64,000 nucleotides of DNA from JAAZLS01 sp964463285 (GTDB lineage Bacteria > Bacillota > Dethiobacteria > DTU022), in contig CAYXBB010000006.1 in NCBI GenBank assembly GCA_964463285.1, positions 1 to 64,000 of the forward strand, written 5' to 3'. Positions 24,861-33,763 of this stretch are shown piece after piece. Numbering within the stretch: the stretch's first letter is position 1; each line of letters begins with the position of its first letter. The position numbers and the translations under genes are program-made. The notes below the pieces were generated by a model that was not told the origin of the DNA, did not search any database, and was given only the letters and a program-made list of their open reading frames with translations.

Positions 24861-24955
24861 CTATAAATTATCCAGTCATTGCCGGACGTAGGGGCAGACG
24901 ACTCTTTTTATCTATTTTCAGGGGAAGGGTTTTACCGAATATGTTGGTATAATTT

Positions 24956-24965
24956 NNNNNNNNNN
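24956..24965. other. Assembly gap (10 N)
   Basis: Ten Ns mark an unsequenced or scaffolded join of unknown true length. A TTGG-TATAAT extended -10 box ends at 24953, so the gap falls in the leader of the next gene. Contiguity of the two sides is an assumption of the assembly. Confidence 0.98.
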
Positions 24966-25009
24966 TAGAGGGGCGGTCAGGGTGGAGGGAAAAAGGTATT
25001 ACCAGGCCG

Positions 25010-25693
25010 GTGATTGGGATTACCGTTAATTTTGATTACAATCAGGGACGGATGTGGCTGCCGGTAGCCTATACCCGGTCGGTAGAGGCGGCCGGCGGCC
25101 TGCCCTTGCTGATTTCTCCCTTGGGAGCAACCGCTCGCCGTTTTCTGTGGCCTGGACTGCAGGGGTTAATATTTCCCGGCGGAGATGATATCTCCCCGCT
25201 TTATTTTGGCCAGGAGCCTTTGCCCGGACTGGGAGAGGTGGATCCCGGTCGCGATGACCTGGAAATTTATCTGGCCCGGGAAGCACTGCGCCGGGATCTG
25301 CCGGTACTGGGGATCTGCCGGGGGATACAGATTTTAAACGTGGCTGCCGGGGGGACGGTGATCCAGGATCTGGGCCCGGGTATTATTCAGCACGATCAAA
25401 AATCACCCCGCTGTTATCCTTCTCATCTGGTTGCCATCGAAGCCGGTAGCTGCCTATCGTCTATAATTGGCGAAGAGGTGTTGCCGGTCAACAGCTTTCA
25501 CCATCAAGCAGTGGGAAAAATTGCTCCGGGATTTATAGAAGTCGCCCGTGCCACCGACGGGGTGGTGGAGGCAATGGAAAGTTGCGGGCATCGGTTTGCG
25601 CTGGGGCTGCAGTGGCACCCCGAATCCCTTTTTCATCCCTCCTCAGCAGCCATATTCCGGGCGCTGGTAAAAGCTGCCGGGCAGGCTCCTTGA
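25010..25693 (+). CDS. Gamma-glutamyl-GABA hydrolase (PuuD)-like class I glutamine amidotransferase
   Basis: The protein of about 227 residues is of the peptidase C26 family: 'MIGITVNFDYNQG', 'LIFPGGDDISPLYFG', the nucleophile elbow 'LGICRGIQILNVAAGG' with Cys, 'VNSFHHQAV' and the catalytic 'GLQWHPE'. Family members cleave gamma-glutamyl amides. The start is uncertain: GTG 25010 lacks a clear ribosome site, an AGGGAAAAAGG lies further up, and the leader contains the assembly gap. Substrate and pathway are not evident from the neighbours. Confidence 0.85.
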   Translation: MIGITVNFDYNQGRMWLPVAYTRSVEAAGGLPLLISPLGATARRFLWPGLQGLIFPGGDDISPLYFGQEPLPGLGEVDPGRDDLEIYLAREALRRDLPVLGICRGIQILNVAAGGTVIQDLGPGIIQHDQKSPRCYPSHLVAIEAGSCLSSIIGEEVLPVNSFHHQAVGKIAPGFIEVARATDGVVEAMESCGHRFALGLQWHPESLFHPSSAAIFRALVKAAGQAP

Positions 25694-25704
25694 AAGGCAA
25701 CCCA

Positions 25705-25761
25705 ATCCTCTTTTTTAGAGGGAGATGGCACCTTATCTCCCTTTTTAAAGGGGGCAGGGGG
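25705..25761. repeat. Degenerate palindromic GC-rich repeat
   Basis: Two facing units with CTCTTTTTTAGAGGGAGAT and ATCTCCCTTTTTAAAGGGG character lie after the amidotransferase gene. They resemble the CCCCCTTTTTTAAAGGGGG elements at 30.3 and 45.7-45.9 kb. The rest of 25762-25958 has no further feature I can support. Confidence 0.5.
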
Positions 25762-25958
25762 TATTTAAAATAGCAAAAGGGATCATCTCCGAAATATTGC
25801 TTGAGAAGCAAAAAGGCACCTCCCTATTGTTCCACTGCCTGCCTTTGGTCTTTCCAATTCAACCTCCAACCTTTAACTTTTAATAGAGGGCCGGTATAAA
25901 ACTGCCACCTCCGGTTAAACTATCTTTGTTTGCCAACAATAGCTAATAGGAAAAGGCC

Positions 25959-27587
25959 ATGAATTTTTTAGCACGCATACTTGATCATTTTCGCCCTAAA
26001 AAAAGCGAAGCGAATTTCGCCTCCGATGATCTGGATATTTCCCAGCGGGAACACCTGGTTGCCGGGGTTAAACTGGAGGCGGATCTGGATAAAAACATCA
26101 AGCTGATCCGAGAGGCCATGGGCAACAGCCTGGATTTGGGGATAGTGTGTTTTCTGACCGGGCCGGAAAAAATTCCCACAGCAGCAATCTACATGGATGG
26201 GATGGTGAATAACAAGGATATCGAAATCCTGATGCGGACACTCAAAATAGATATCTTTGTGACCGGTTTGAAAGCGGTGGGGCCGAAGGAAATTTTTAAT
26301 ACTGCCCGGGAACAGCTTATGACTACGGTAGAGGTAAAGGATTCCGAAAACCTGGATCAAATACTGACCGGGATATCCCTCGGTGCCACCATTTTCATTT
26401 TTCAGGGCACGCCCCGGGGGCTGATCTGTGCCACCCGGGGTTGGATGGTTCGGGCCATCACCGAGCCGATGGGAGAAACGGCTATCAGGGCTCCCAAAGA
26501 AGGTTTTGTAGAGAATCTCCGGACCAATACCTCCCTCCTTCGCCGTCGCATTCACACTCCCAACCTGTGGATGGAGGGCTTCATGGTGGGCAAACTCACC
26601 CTAACCGAGGTGGCCCTGGTTTATATAAAGGGGTTGGCTCCTGAAAAAATCGTGGGGGAGGTTCGTTCCCGGATCCAGAGCATCCGGATTGACGGTATCC
26701 TGGGAAGCAGTTACATTGAGGATTTTCTGCAAGATCAGCCCCTGACCATATTTCCGCAGGTGCTTCACACCGAGCGACCGGAGCGGGTAGCGGGGGCGCT
26801 GCTGGAAGGGAGGGTGGCGGTTCTTACCGACGGCACCCCCCATGCGCTGATTGTCCCCAATCATCTGCCGGCCATGCTGGAGGCGCCGGATGATTATTTT
26901 GAACTTTATCCCCTGGCAGCATTTCTAAGGTTGTTAAGATACTTCACCTTTTTTCTCTCAATTTTTTTGCCCGGAATTTATGTGGCGGTGATAAATTTCC
27001 ACCCTGAACTTGTACCTACGGTGCTGTTCCTGCGGATTGCCGCCAGCCGGGAGGGGATTCCTTTCCCGGCGGTGGCGGAGGCACTGATCATCGAGGTGAT
27101 TTTTGAGGTGCTGCGGGAAGCCGGGGTACGCATGCCCATGGCCATCGGATCGGCGATCAGCATCGTGGGCGCACTGGTCTTGGGTGAGGCAGCCATCAAG
27201 GCAGGATTGGTTTCGCCGGCAATGGTGATCGTGGTAGCCATGACCGCCATTGCTTCTTTCACCGTGCCGGTATTCAGCCTGGGAATTGCCGCCCGTATTC
27301 TAAGATTCGCGGTGATCATCCTGGGGGGAATATTCGGCCTGTTTGGGATTCAACTGGCCCTGCTCCTGTTGCTTACCCACCTGTGCGCCTTGAGATCCTT
27401 CGGTCTGCCCTATATGTACCCCCTGGCGCCGCTGGTGGCGGAAGACGTGAAAGACACCCTGTTCCGCTTTCCTTGGTGGCTGCAGGTTAAACGCCCCTGG
27501 CTGATCGGTTACCGGGAACCGGTTCGCCAACCCCCGGGTCCCCGCCCGGGCAGGCGCACCGGGCCCGGTGGGGAGAAAAGGGATTGA
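25959..27587 (+). CDS. gerA: Spore germination receptor A subunit (GerA family)
   Basis: The 542-residue subunit has a hydrophilic N-terminal domain of about 290 residues ('AAIYMDGMVNNKDIE', 'PRGLICATRGWMVR', 'EPMGETAIRAPKEGF', 'LRTNTSLLRRRI') followed by several membrane helices ('FFLSIFLPGIYVAVINFHPE', 'RIAASREGIPFPA', 'AIGSAISIVGALVLGEAA'). These are signature GerAA segments. With the B and C subunits it forms the nutrient receptor in the inner spore membrane; the nutrient is unknown. It opens a four-gene operon and overlaps the next gene. Confidence 0.95.
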   Translation: MNFLARILDHFRPKKSEANFASDDLDISQREHLVAGVKLEADLDKNIKLIREAMGNSLDLGIVCFLTGPEKIPTAAIYMDGMVNNKDIEILMRTLKIDIFVTGLKAVGPKEIFNTAREQLMTTVEVKDSENLDQILTGISLGATIFIFQGTPRGLICATRGWMVRAITEPMGETAIRAPKEGFVENLRTNTSLLRRRIHTPNLWMEGFMVGKLTLTEVALVYIKGLAPEKIVGEVRSRIQSIRIDGILGSSYIEDFLQDQPLTIFPQVLHTERPERVAGALLEGRVAVLTDGTPHALIVPNHLPAMLEAPDDYFELYPLAAFLRLLRYFTFFLSIFLPGIYVAVINFHPELVPTVLFLRIAASREGIPFPAVAEALIIEVIFEVLREAGVRMPMAIGSAISIVGALVLGEAAIKAGLVSPAMVIVVAMTAIASFTVPVFSLGIAARILRFAVIILGGIFGLFGIQLALLLLLTHLCALRSFGLPYMYPLAPLVAEDVKDTLFRFPWWLQVKRPWLIGYREPVRQPPGPRPGRRTGPGGEKRD

Positions 27588-28711
27588 TGGGTGACGAGCG
27601 GATCTCCGGCCGCCAGTTATTGTCCATAATTTTTATTATCCATTCCACGGTAGTAATTGCAGTTTTGCCTTCCATTACCACCGCCGACGCGTACCAGGAT
27701 GCGTGGATCTCTTCCCTGGTTGCCCTGGCAGGGGTATTGATAATCGCCCTTCCCATTACGGGCCTGGCGGCTCGCTTTCCTCGGGAAGATGTGGTGCAGT
27801 ACAGCCTCCGCCTGCTGGGGCCCTGGGCAGGCCGGGTGGTAAGTTTGGTATATCTCTGGTTGTTTTTACAGATAGCCGCCCAGGAGACCCGGTTTTATGC
27901 CGAGATGCTGATCAGCGGGTTTTTAACGGTCACCCCCATCTCATTTATTGTGATCGTCATGGTGCTGACCTCCTCGGTGGCCTCCATTTGCGGCATAGAA
28001 GTGATTGCCAGGGTAGCCGAACTGTTATTTGCCCTGATTTTGATACTGATAGTCTCTACACTGATTGTAGGTCTTCCCAAATCCGATTTTACCCTGATTC
28101 AACCGGTCTTGGCCCGGGGGTGGGGACCGGTGTTACGGGGGGCGATCACCCCCACCGCCATGTCGGTACATTTGACAACAATTCTATTTCTTGCACCTTC
28201 TTTGGTCCGGCCTCAAAAAGCCCGCAGATGGATAATGGGGGCGGTGGCTCTGGCTTTTTTATCTATGGCCCTGTTTTCCATAATAACTGTAATCCAACTG
28301 GGCACCACGGAGGCCGCCCGCTCGGTGTTTCCGGTGTTGCGCATGGTGAGGGCCACCCGGATAAGCACATTCCTGGATCGGGTGGAAGCAGTTACCGTGT
28401 TTAACTGGGGCCTGGGGGTGTTTATCGGACTGTCTGTTTATATCACATTGGGGGCCAAGGGGCTGGCCCGGATATTCGGTCTTGCCGACTACCGTCCGCT
28501 GGTTCCGCCCATGGCGACAGTTTGGGCGGTTTTGTCGATCAATCTGGCCGGTGATACTTTCCAGCTGCGAGAGCTGCTAATGTACCGCAACCTGGGACCG
28601 TTTTTCCTGTTGCTGGTACTATTGCCGGTGCTGGTACTTTGGGTGGCCTGGTGGTTTTCACCGGCAGGAAGACGGGCAAAAGGTGGGGAAAAAACTGAGA
28701 AAGCACCATAA
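27587..28711 (+). CDS. gerB: Spore germination receptor B subunit (GerB family permease-like)
   Basis: The 374-residue protein has about ten membrane helices and belongs to the endospore-germination permease family within the APC superfamily. It begins 'DERISGRQLLSIIFIIH' and includes 'DAWISSLVALAGVL', 'AQETRFYAEMLISGF' and 'FPVLRMVRATRI'. ATG 27587 overlaps the stop of the A gene by one base, indicating coupled translation. The B subunit is thought to contribute the nutrient-binding site in the receptor. Confidence 0.93.
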   Translation: MGDERISGRQLLSIIFIIHSTVVIAVLPSITTADAYQDAWISSLVALAGVLIIALPITGLAARFPREDVVQYSLRLLGPWAGRVVSLVYLWLFLQIAAQETRFYAEMLISGFLTVTPISFIVIVMVLTSSVASICGIEVIARVAELLFALILILIVSTLIVGLPKSDFTLIQPVLARGWGPVLRGAITPTAMSVHLTTILFLAPSLVRPQKARRWIMGAVALAFLSMALFSIITVIQLGTTEAARSVFPVLRMVRATRISTFLDRVEAVTVFNWGLGVFIGLSVYITLGAKGLARIFGLADYRPLVPPMATVWAVLSINLAGDTFQLRELLMYRNLGPFFLLLVLLPVLVLWVAWWFSPAGRRAKGGEKTEKAP

Positions 28712-29951
28712 ATTTGCCGGTCTGCTACTGATATTGATAATTCCGTTAATAGCCGCCGGCTGCTGGAACCGTACAGAACCGGAACTTCTGGCCCTGGTGT
28801 TGGGGTTGGGGGTCGATTACGACCGGCAGTCAAAACAGTATGAAGTAGTGGTGGATATCGCCAACCCCTCCGGTATGGCGGGAGGTGGAAGTAACGGCGG
28901 GGGCGGAAACGGAGGGCAAGGAGGCGGATCGTATGTGACCTCCGCCAAAGGGAAAACTCTGTTTGAGGCCTTACGGGAAATAGAGCCGGTGTTGAGCCGG
29001 GAGCTGTTTTGGGGACATAGCGAGGAGGTAATTGTTACGGAGGAGCTGGCCCGCAGCGGAATTCGGCCCCTGTTTGATTTTTATGCCCGGGAGCGCCATT
29101 CCCGGCAGTCTAATTTTATACTGGTTACCGATGAAGACCTGAGGGAGCTGCTGCAGATCAAACAACCCCTGGAAATAGAAACCGGGGTGGGCATCCGGAG
29201 GCAGATTCAGACTATACAAAAAACCCGATCAGTGATTCCACTGGCTGATGTGCGCCAGGCGCTGATAGATTTTAACCTTCCCGGAAAGGAAATTTTTGTT
29301 CCCCGGATCCGGTTGAAAACGGAGGAAACCAAACCGGATCAGGGTGTCGGTCAGGGAGGGGAAATATCACCGGGGGGGGGAACGCAAGGGTCAGGGGACA
29401 GCCAGCCGAAGCAAATCATAGAAATTTCCGGGGGGGCGGCATTTCTCGGTGATCGTTTTGCGGGGTGGGTGGATCCGGTGGCAACCAAAGGCTGGCTGTT
29501 TATTGTGGGGGGCTCTCGTCGGGCTACCGTAACGATCTCCTGCCCGGATTTCGGGGGTGACAGCTCTATTGCTATAAAGTTTCACCAGGCGAGTAGCCGG
29601 ATAGAAGCGGTCATGAAAAACGGTAAACCCAAAATCAAGGTGGTTATTACATTGGAGGGCCGGCTTGAGGAAAAAGATTTTCCCGGCCGGTTCACCGAAG
29701 AATACATAAAGAAATTGCATGGCGAGCTGGTGAAAGCTGTAAAGAAGAAGGCACAAACAGCGGTAAACCGGGCTCAAGAACTGCGTTCAGATATATTTGG
29801 ATTTGGAAACGCCATATACCGCCGGCACCCCCGGGAATGGGATAAGCTGGAGCGTAACTGGGAGGAGCATTTTACCCGGTTGGAGGTGGAAATCGAGGTA
29901 AATGCGCATATCAGACGCTCAGGTCTGGTGGTTGATCCGCCCGGATCTTGA
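28683..29951 (+). CDS. gerC: Spore germination receptor C subunit (GerC lipoprotein)
   Basis: The 422-residue lipoprotein begins at GTG 28683, overlapping the B gene by 29 bases. A signal peptide ends in 'LIAAGCWNRTEPEL', the lipobox and W-[ND]-x-x-E pattern of GerAC. Then come 'LALVLGLGVDYD', a Gly-rich insert near residues 66-80, 'SRELFWGHSEEVIVTEELA' and a C-terminal domain ('AAFLGDRFAGWVDP'). A second Gly/Gln-rich insert lies near residue 230. The protein is expected on the outer face of the inner spore membrane. Confidence 0.94.
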   Translation: MGKKLRKHHKFAGLLLILIIPLIAAGCWNRTEPELLALVLGLGVDYDRQSKQYEVVVDIANPSGMAGGGSNGGGGNGGQGGGSYVTSAKGKTLFEALREIEPVLSRELFWGHSEEVIVTEELARSGIRPLFDFYARERHSRQSNFILVTDEDLRELLQIKQPLEIETGVGIRRQIQTIQKTRSVIPLADVRQALIDFNLPGKEIFVPRIRLKTEETKPDQGVGQGGEISPGGGTQGSGDSQPKQIIEISGGAAFLGDRFAGWVDPVATKGWLFIVGGSRRATVTISCPDFGGDSSIAIKFHQASSRIEAVMKNGKPKIKVVITLEGRLEEKDFPGRFTEEYIKKLHGELVKAVKKKAQTAVNRAQELRSDIFGFGNAIYRRHPREWDKLERNWEEHFTRLEVEIEVNAHIRRSGLVVDPPGS

Positions 29952-29987
29952 AAAAGTTCAAAAGCATGTAACCTGGGAGATATTTCA

Positions 29988-30212
29988 TTGAGCAATGTTG
30001 TTTGGGTGGTCATTTTAATTATAGTGACGGCAGCGGCAGAATCATATTTTCTGTGGAAACGGCAGTTTAAAAAAGAAATGGCCTTTTCCCTGTTGATCTG
30101 GGTGATGGCCGCGGTTTATGCCGCCCTGGTGGTTAGTCCGCTGGGGGATCGGTTTAGTTTTGCCCAATGGGTTATCGACTTCATGGACCTTATTTATGGC
30201 CTGTTTTCCTGA
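29988..30212 (+). CDS. Small two-helix membrane protein of the germination operon
   Basis: The 74-residue product starts with TTG 29988 after GGGAG. It has two membrane helices ('VVWVVILIIVTAAAESYF' and 'FSLLIWVMAAVYAALVV') and a short aromatic tail. Small proteins of about this size and shape, called D proteins, follow some gerA-type operons in Bacillus and modulate receptor activity; that equivalence is inferred from size, topology and position only. Confidence 0.6.
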   Translation: MSNVVWVVILIIVTAAAESYFLWKRQFKKEMAFSLLIWVMAAVYAALVVSPLGDRFSFAQWVIDFMDLIYGLFS

Positions 30213-30300
30213 ATTGTTGGGATCGGCACGATCGGTTGCTCTGCCTGTCTTTCCGATTTATTGACGTCAACCCGGTCCTGAGATAGAATTAATTGACAGA

Positions 30301-30390
30301 AAATCCCCCCAAATTCCCCTTTAGGAAAGGGGGACTTTGCGGGTGGTAGTTTTCTTCCATCCCCCCCCTTTGGAAAAGGGGGGGGATTTA
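30301..30390. repeat. Pair of C-run/G-run palindromic repeats upstream of gatC
   Basis: Two facing elements are seen: AAATTCCCCTTTAGGAAAGGGGG and, 40 bases on, CCCCCCCCTTTGGAAAAGGGGGGGG. Each can fold into a stem of about eight pairs. They end about 20 bases before the gatC start, just ahead of its GGAGGAGG site, so they may terminate germination transcripts or influence gatC expression. Confidence 0.65.
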
Positions 30391-30409
30391 CCAGGAGGAG
30401 GTAATATAT

Positions 30410-30709
30410 ATGGACAAGTTAACCGGCGATCGGATAGAACGGCTGGCCCGCCAGGCCAGCCTGGACATTGCCGAAGCCGAGCGGGAACAGCTGACCGGAC
30501 AGTTGAACAGTATGCTGGAGATGCTGAACCCTGTTTTGGAGCTGGACGGTTCTGTGGTAGAACCCACCTTTTGCGGGGTATTACACCCGGCTCCCCGGCG
30601 GGAGGACGAAGTAACCCCTTCCCTTCCCCTGAAACAGGTATTTCAAAATACCTCATCCCGTTACCGGGATTATTTTAAGGTACCGCAGATTACCAGCCTG
30701 GAAGAGTAA
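30410..30709 (+). CDS. gatC: Asp-tRNA(Asn)/Glu-tRNA(Gln) amidotransferase subunit C
   Basis: The 99-residue subunit bridges GatA and GatB. It shows 'IERLARQASLDIAEAERE', 'LNSMLEMLNPVLELD' and the C-terminal 'SRYRDYFKVPQI', typical of GatC. AGGAGG precedes ATG 30410. It leads a tight gatC-gatA-gatB operon, so the organism makes Gln-tRNA(Gln) and possibly Asn-tRNA(Asn) by transamidation. Confidence 0.95.
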   Translation: MDKLTGDRIERLARQASLDIAEAEREQLTGQLNSMLEMLNPVLELDGSVVEPTFCGVLHPAPRREDEVTPSLPLKQVFQNTSSRYRDYFKVPQITSLEE

Positions 30710-30727
30710 GCAGAAAGGGGCGAGCAG

Positions 30728-32200
30728 ATGGAGCTATACGAGATGACCGCCAACGTTTTGAGCCGTCTTCTACAAGCCGGAAAAGTGAGCTCGACAGAGG
30801 TGGTCAAAAGTTTTCTGGACCGGATTGACCGGAGTGATCCCAAGATCAAGGCCTTTATTACCATTTCTGCGGAGACGGCCCTTAAGGAGGCCGAAGAGGT
30901 GGACCGACGGCGGGCTGCCGGTGAAGAACTGCACCCCCTGGCCGGGGTACCGGTGGCAGTGAAGGATAATATTTGTACAGCGGGACTGCGGACGACCTGT
31001 GCCTCCAAAATGTTGGAGGATTTTGTCCCTCCTTACGATGCTACGGTGATAGCAGTTCTGCGCCGTCAAGGCCTGCCGCTACTGGGGAAAACCAACCTGG
31101 ATGAATTTGCCTCCGGATCATCTACTGAAAGCTCCGCTTTTTATCCTACCCGAAATCCCTGGAATCTGAAACGGGTCCCCGGAGGTTCCAGCGGGGGCTC
31201 GGCGGCGGCGGTAGCTGCCGGGATGGCTCCCCTGGCATTGGGTTCTGATACAGGGGGTTCTATTCGTCAGCCTGCCGCTTTCTGCGGATTAACCGGTCTG
31301 CGCCCTACCTACGGGCGGGTTTCTCGCTACGGCTTGGTACCCCTGGCTTCCTCCCTGGATCAGATCGGGACCCTGGCCTGGGAGGCTAACGATTCCGCCC
31401 TGCTGCTGAGTTTGATTGCCGGAGAGGATCCTTTGGATTCCACTACCCTTTCTAAGGCGGTGCCGGATTACACTTCAACCCTGGAGAGCGGTTTACGGGG
31501 TTTGCGATTGGGAATAATTGCGGAACATCAGGGAGAAGGATTTGCTCCGGAGATCAATGCTGCCCTGGCTAAGACGGCGCAGCTGCTGATAGAAGAAGGG
31601 GTGGTTGTGGAAGAGATATCGCTGCCCCACCATGAATATGCTCTCCCTGCTTACCGCATGCTATGTGCCGCCGAATCAAGTTCAAACCTGGCCCGTTACG
31701 ACGGGGTACGGTTCGGTTTTTGCCGGCCGGGGGAAAATGTTAACCAGATGTTTAGCCGGACCAGGGGGGAAGGCTTTGGCGCCGAGGTGAAGCGGCGGAT
31801 TTTACTGGGGACCTTTCTGTTAAGTGCCGGGCAGTATGAAAAATATTTTATACAAGCCGGGAAGGCCCGCACCCTGATTATAGAGGATTATCGGGAAACT
31901 TTTAAAAAGTTTGATCTGTTGTTAGGTGCGGTTACTCCATCCCTACCCTTTAACCTGGGGGAAAAAAGGGGAGATCCCCACAAGATGGCTTTGGCCGATC
32001 TATGCTTGGTGGCCGGTGCCCTAGCCGGATTGCCTTCCGTTTCGGTTCCCTTTGGAACGGCCAACGGCCTGCCGGTAGGGGTGCAGTTTACCGCTCCCCC
32101 CCTGGGAGAAGATCTGCTATTAAGGGCAGCTTATTTTCTGGAACGGCGCCGAAAGCCGATCCCATCCCGCCCAACTTTTTCGGAAGAAGGGGATAAATAG
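30728..32200 (+). CDS. gatA: Asp-tRNA(Asn)/Glu-tRNA(Gln) amidotransferase subunit A
   Basis: The 490-residue subunit is the glutaminase/amidase of the complex. The amidase-signature triad is visible: Lys in 'AVKDNICTAG', the Ser pair in 'GGSSGGSAAAVAAGM' and 'GSDTGGSIRQPAAFCG'. The C-terminal 'LPVGVQFTAPPLGEDLLL' is standard. It lies 18 bases after gatC and two bases before gatB. Confidence 0.97.
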   Translation: MELYEMTANVLSRLLQAGKVSSTEVVKSFLDRIDRSDPKIKAFITISAETALKEAEEVDRRRAAGEELHPLAGVPVAVKDNICTAGLRTTCASKMLEDFVPPYDATVIAVLRRQGLPLLGKTNLDEFASGSSTESSAFYPTRNPWNLKRVPGGSSGGSAAAVAAGMAPLALGSDTGGSIRQPAAFCGLTGLRPTYGRVSRYGLVPLASSLDQIGTLAWEANDSALLLSLIAGEDPLDSTTLSKAVPDYTSTLESGLRGLRLGIIAEHQGEGFAPEINAALAKTAQLLIEEGVVVEEISLPHHEYALPAYRMLCAAESSSNLARYDGVRFGFCRPGENVNQMFSRTRGEGFGAEVKRRILLGTFLLSAGQYEKYFIQAGKARTLIIEDYRETFKKFDLLLGAVTPSLPFNLGEKRGDPHKMALADLCLVAGALAGLPSVSVPFGTANGLPVGVQFTAPPLGEDLLLRAAYFLERRRKPIPSRPTFSEEGDK

Positions 32201-32202
32201 TT

Positions 32203-33648
32203 ATGAACTATGAAACTATAATCGGCCTGGAAATACATGTGGAGCTTTTGACCCGCTCTAAGATGTTCTGCGGTTGTTCTACCGCCTTTGGGGAGCAGCC
32301 AAATACCAATACCTGTCCGATCTGCTTAGGGCTTCCGGGAACCTTGCCGGTGGTAAACCGGCGGGCGGTAGAGCTGGCAATTAAAGCTGCCCTGGCCTTC
32401 CACGGTAAAATTCAGGAGGAAAGTATTTTTGCCCGCAAGAGTTATTTTTACCCAGATCTCTCCAAAGCTTACCAGATATCCCAGAATGAGCGACCGTTAA
32501 ACCGGGGGGGGTATTTAGATCTGAGCTTCCCTGAGGGGAGTCGGCGGATCCGCCTGGATCGGATTCACCTGGAGGAAGAGGCGGGAAAACTGGTCCATGC
32601 CGGAGATTCTATTCTGGATGCTACTTATTCTCTGGTAGACTATAACCGGGCCGGGATACCTTTGATGGAGATTGTAACCCTTCCCGACCTGCGCTCGGGG
32701 AAGGAAGCCCGGTTTTTTCTGGAGGAGCTCCGCCTGACGCTACTCTATGCGGGAGTTTCCGATTGTAAACTGGAAGAGGGCTCGTTGCGCTGTGACGCCA
32801 ATATATCGCTGCGGCCGGTGGGCAGCAACCGGCTGGGGGTTAAAACCGAAGTTAAAAATATGAATTCTTTTAAAGCGGTGGAGATGGCTCTGGACAGCGA
32901 AGCCCGGCGGCAGGAGGAAATTTTATCCGCCGGCGGGCAGGTTACTTCTGCTACCTGTCACTGGGAGGAGGAGAGCAGACAGACCATTCCCATCAGGGTA
33001 AAGGGAAGCGCTGCCGATTATCGCTATTTTCCCGATCCCGATCTGCCGCCTTTGGCGGTGGATCGTTTTTTGATCGATAAAATCCGAGTGGAACTTCCCG
33101 AGCTACCTCCACAGCGCCGGCTGCGGTTGCAGGAACAGTATGGCCTGGAAGAACCCGAGGCAGTTATGTTAACCTCTTTTCCACAGTTGGCTGATTTTTT
33201 CGAGGAGGCCGCCAACCATTACCCGGACTACCGTAACCTTTTCAACTGGATCCAGGGAGATCTGGTATATCAGCTCAGGGAGACCAACACTCCCCTGGAG
33301 TCCTTTTCCTCCGGGCTGTTGGTGGAGCTGCTGAAACTGCTGGATGAGGGACAGATCAACCGGCCGGTGGCTAAAGAACTGTTTCCGGAGATGCTTAAAA
33401 CCGGAGCCAGCCCCCGCAAGCTGGTATCCTCCAAAAATTTAGGTCGTATTTCCGGCCGTGAGTCGTTGGAACCGCTGGTAGATAAGGTGCTGGCAGAGAA
33501 TCCGGAGGCGGTTGAGAATTTTCTGCAGGGGAAGAAAAAAGCCCTGGCTTTCCTGGTAGGTAAAGTAATGGCGATAACCAGGGGACGGGCCGATCCCCAG
33601 GAGGTAAGCGGGCTGCTGCGGGAAAAAATCAAGGAATCCCCCCTTTAG
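32203..33648 (+). CDS. gatB: Asp-tRNA(Asn)/Glu-tRNA(Gln) amidotransferase subunit B
   Basis: The 481-residue kinase-like subunit recognises the mischarged tRNA and activates its side chain. Motifs are 'IGLEIHVEL', 'KMFCGCST' and 'NTCPICLGLPGTLPV' (zinc cysteines), 'FYPDLSKAYQISQ', 'HLEEEAGKL', 'DYNRAGIPLMEIVT' and 'DYRYFPDPDLPPL'; the tail is a YqeY-like domain. It ends the gat operon; a G/C hairpin follows. Confidence 0.97.
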   Translation: MNYETIIGLEIHVELLTRSKMFCGCSTAFGEQPNTNTCPICLGLPGTLPVVNRRAVELAIKAALAFHGKIQEESIFARKSYFYPDLSKAYQISQNERPLNRGGYLDLSFPEGSRRIRLDRIHLEEEAGKLVHAGDSILDATYSLVDYNRAGIPLMEIVTLPDLRSGKEARFFLEELRLTLLYAGVSDCKLEEGSLRCDANISLRPVGSNRLGVKTEVKNMNSFKAVEMALDSEARRQEEILSAGGQVTSATCHWEEESRQTIPIRVKGSAADYRYFPDPDLPPLAVDRFLIDKIRVELPELPPQRRLRLQEQYGLEEPEAVMLTSFPQLADFFEEAANHYPDYRNLFNWIQGDLVYQLRETNTPLESFSSGLLVELLKLLDEGQINRPVAKELFPEMLKTGASPRKLVSSKNLGRISGRESLEPLVDKVLAENPEAVENFLQGKKKALAFLVGKVMAITRGRADPQEVSGLLREKIKESPL

Positions 33649-33715
33649 TTACCCCTTTAACAGGAGGGGCAAGGGCGGATTTCCATGCCCGCTTAGGAGC
33701 ACATCCCCACCCTAA

Positions 33716-33738
33716 CCCTCCCCCATCGAGGGGGAGGG
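33716..33738. terminator. Perfect GC hairpin between converging gatB and GT2 genes
   Basis: CCCTCCCCC, loop ATCGA, GGGGGAGGG form a perfect 9-bp stem, with AACCCTCCCCC-type flanks that resemble dispersed repeats. It is placed to stop transcription from both sides, though T-runs are weak. Confidence 0.55.
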
Positions 33739-33763
33739 GGTTTAAGGGGATCTAATTTTTCGC

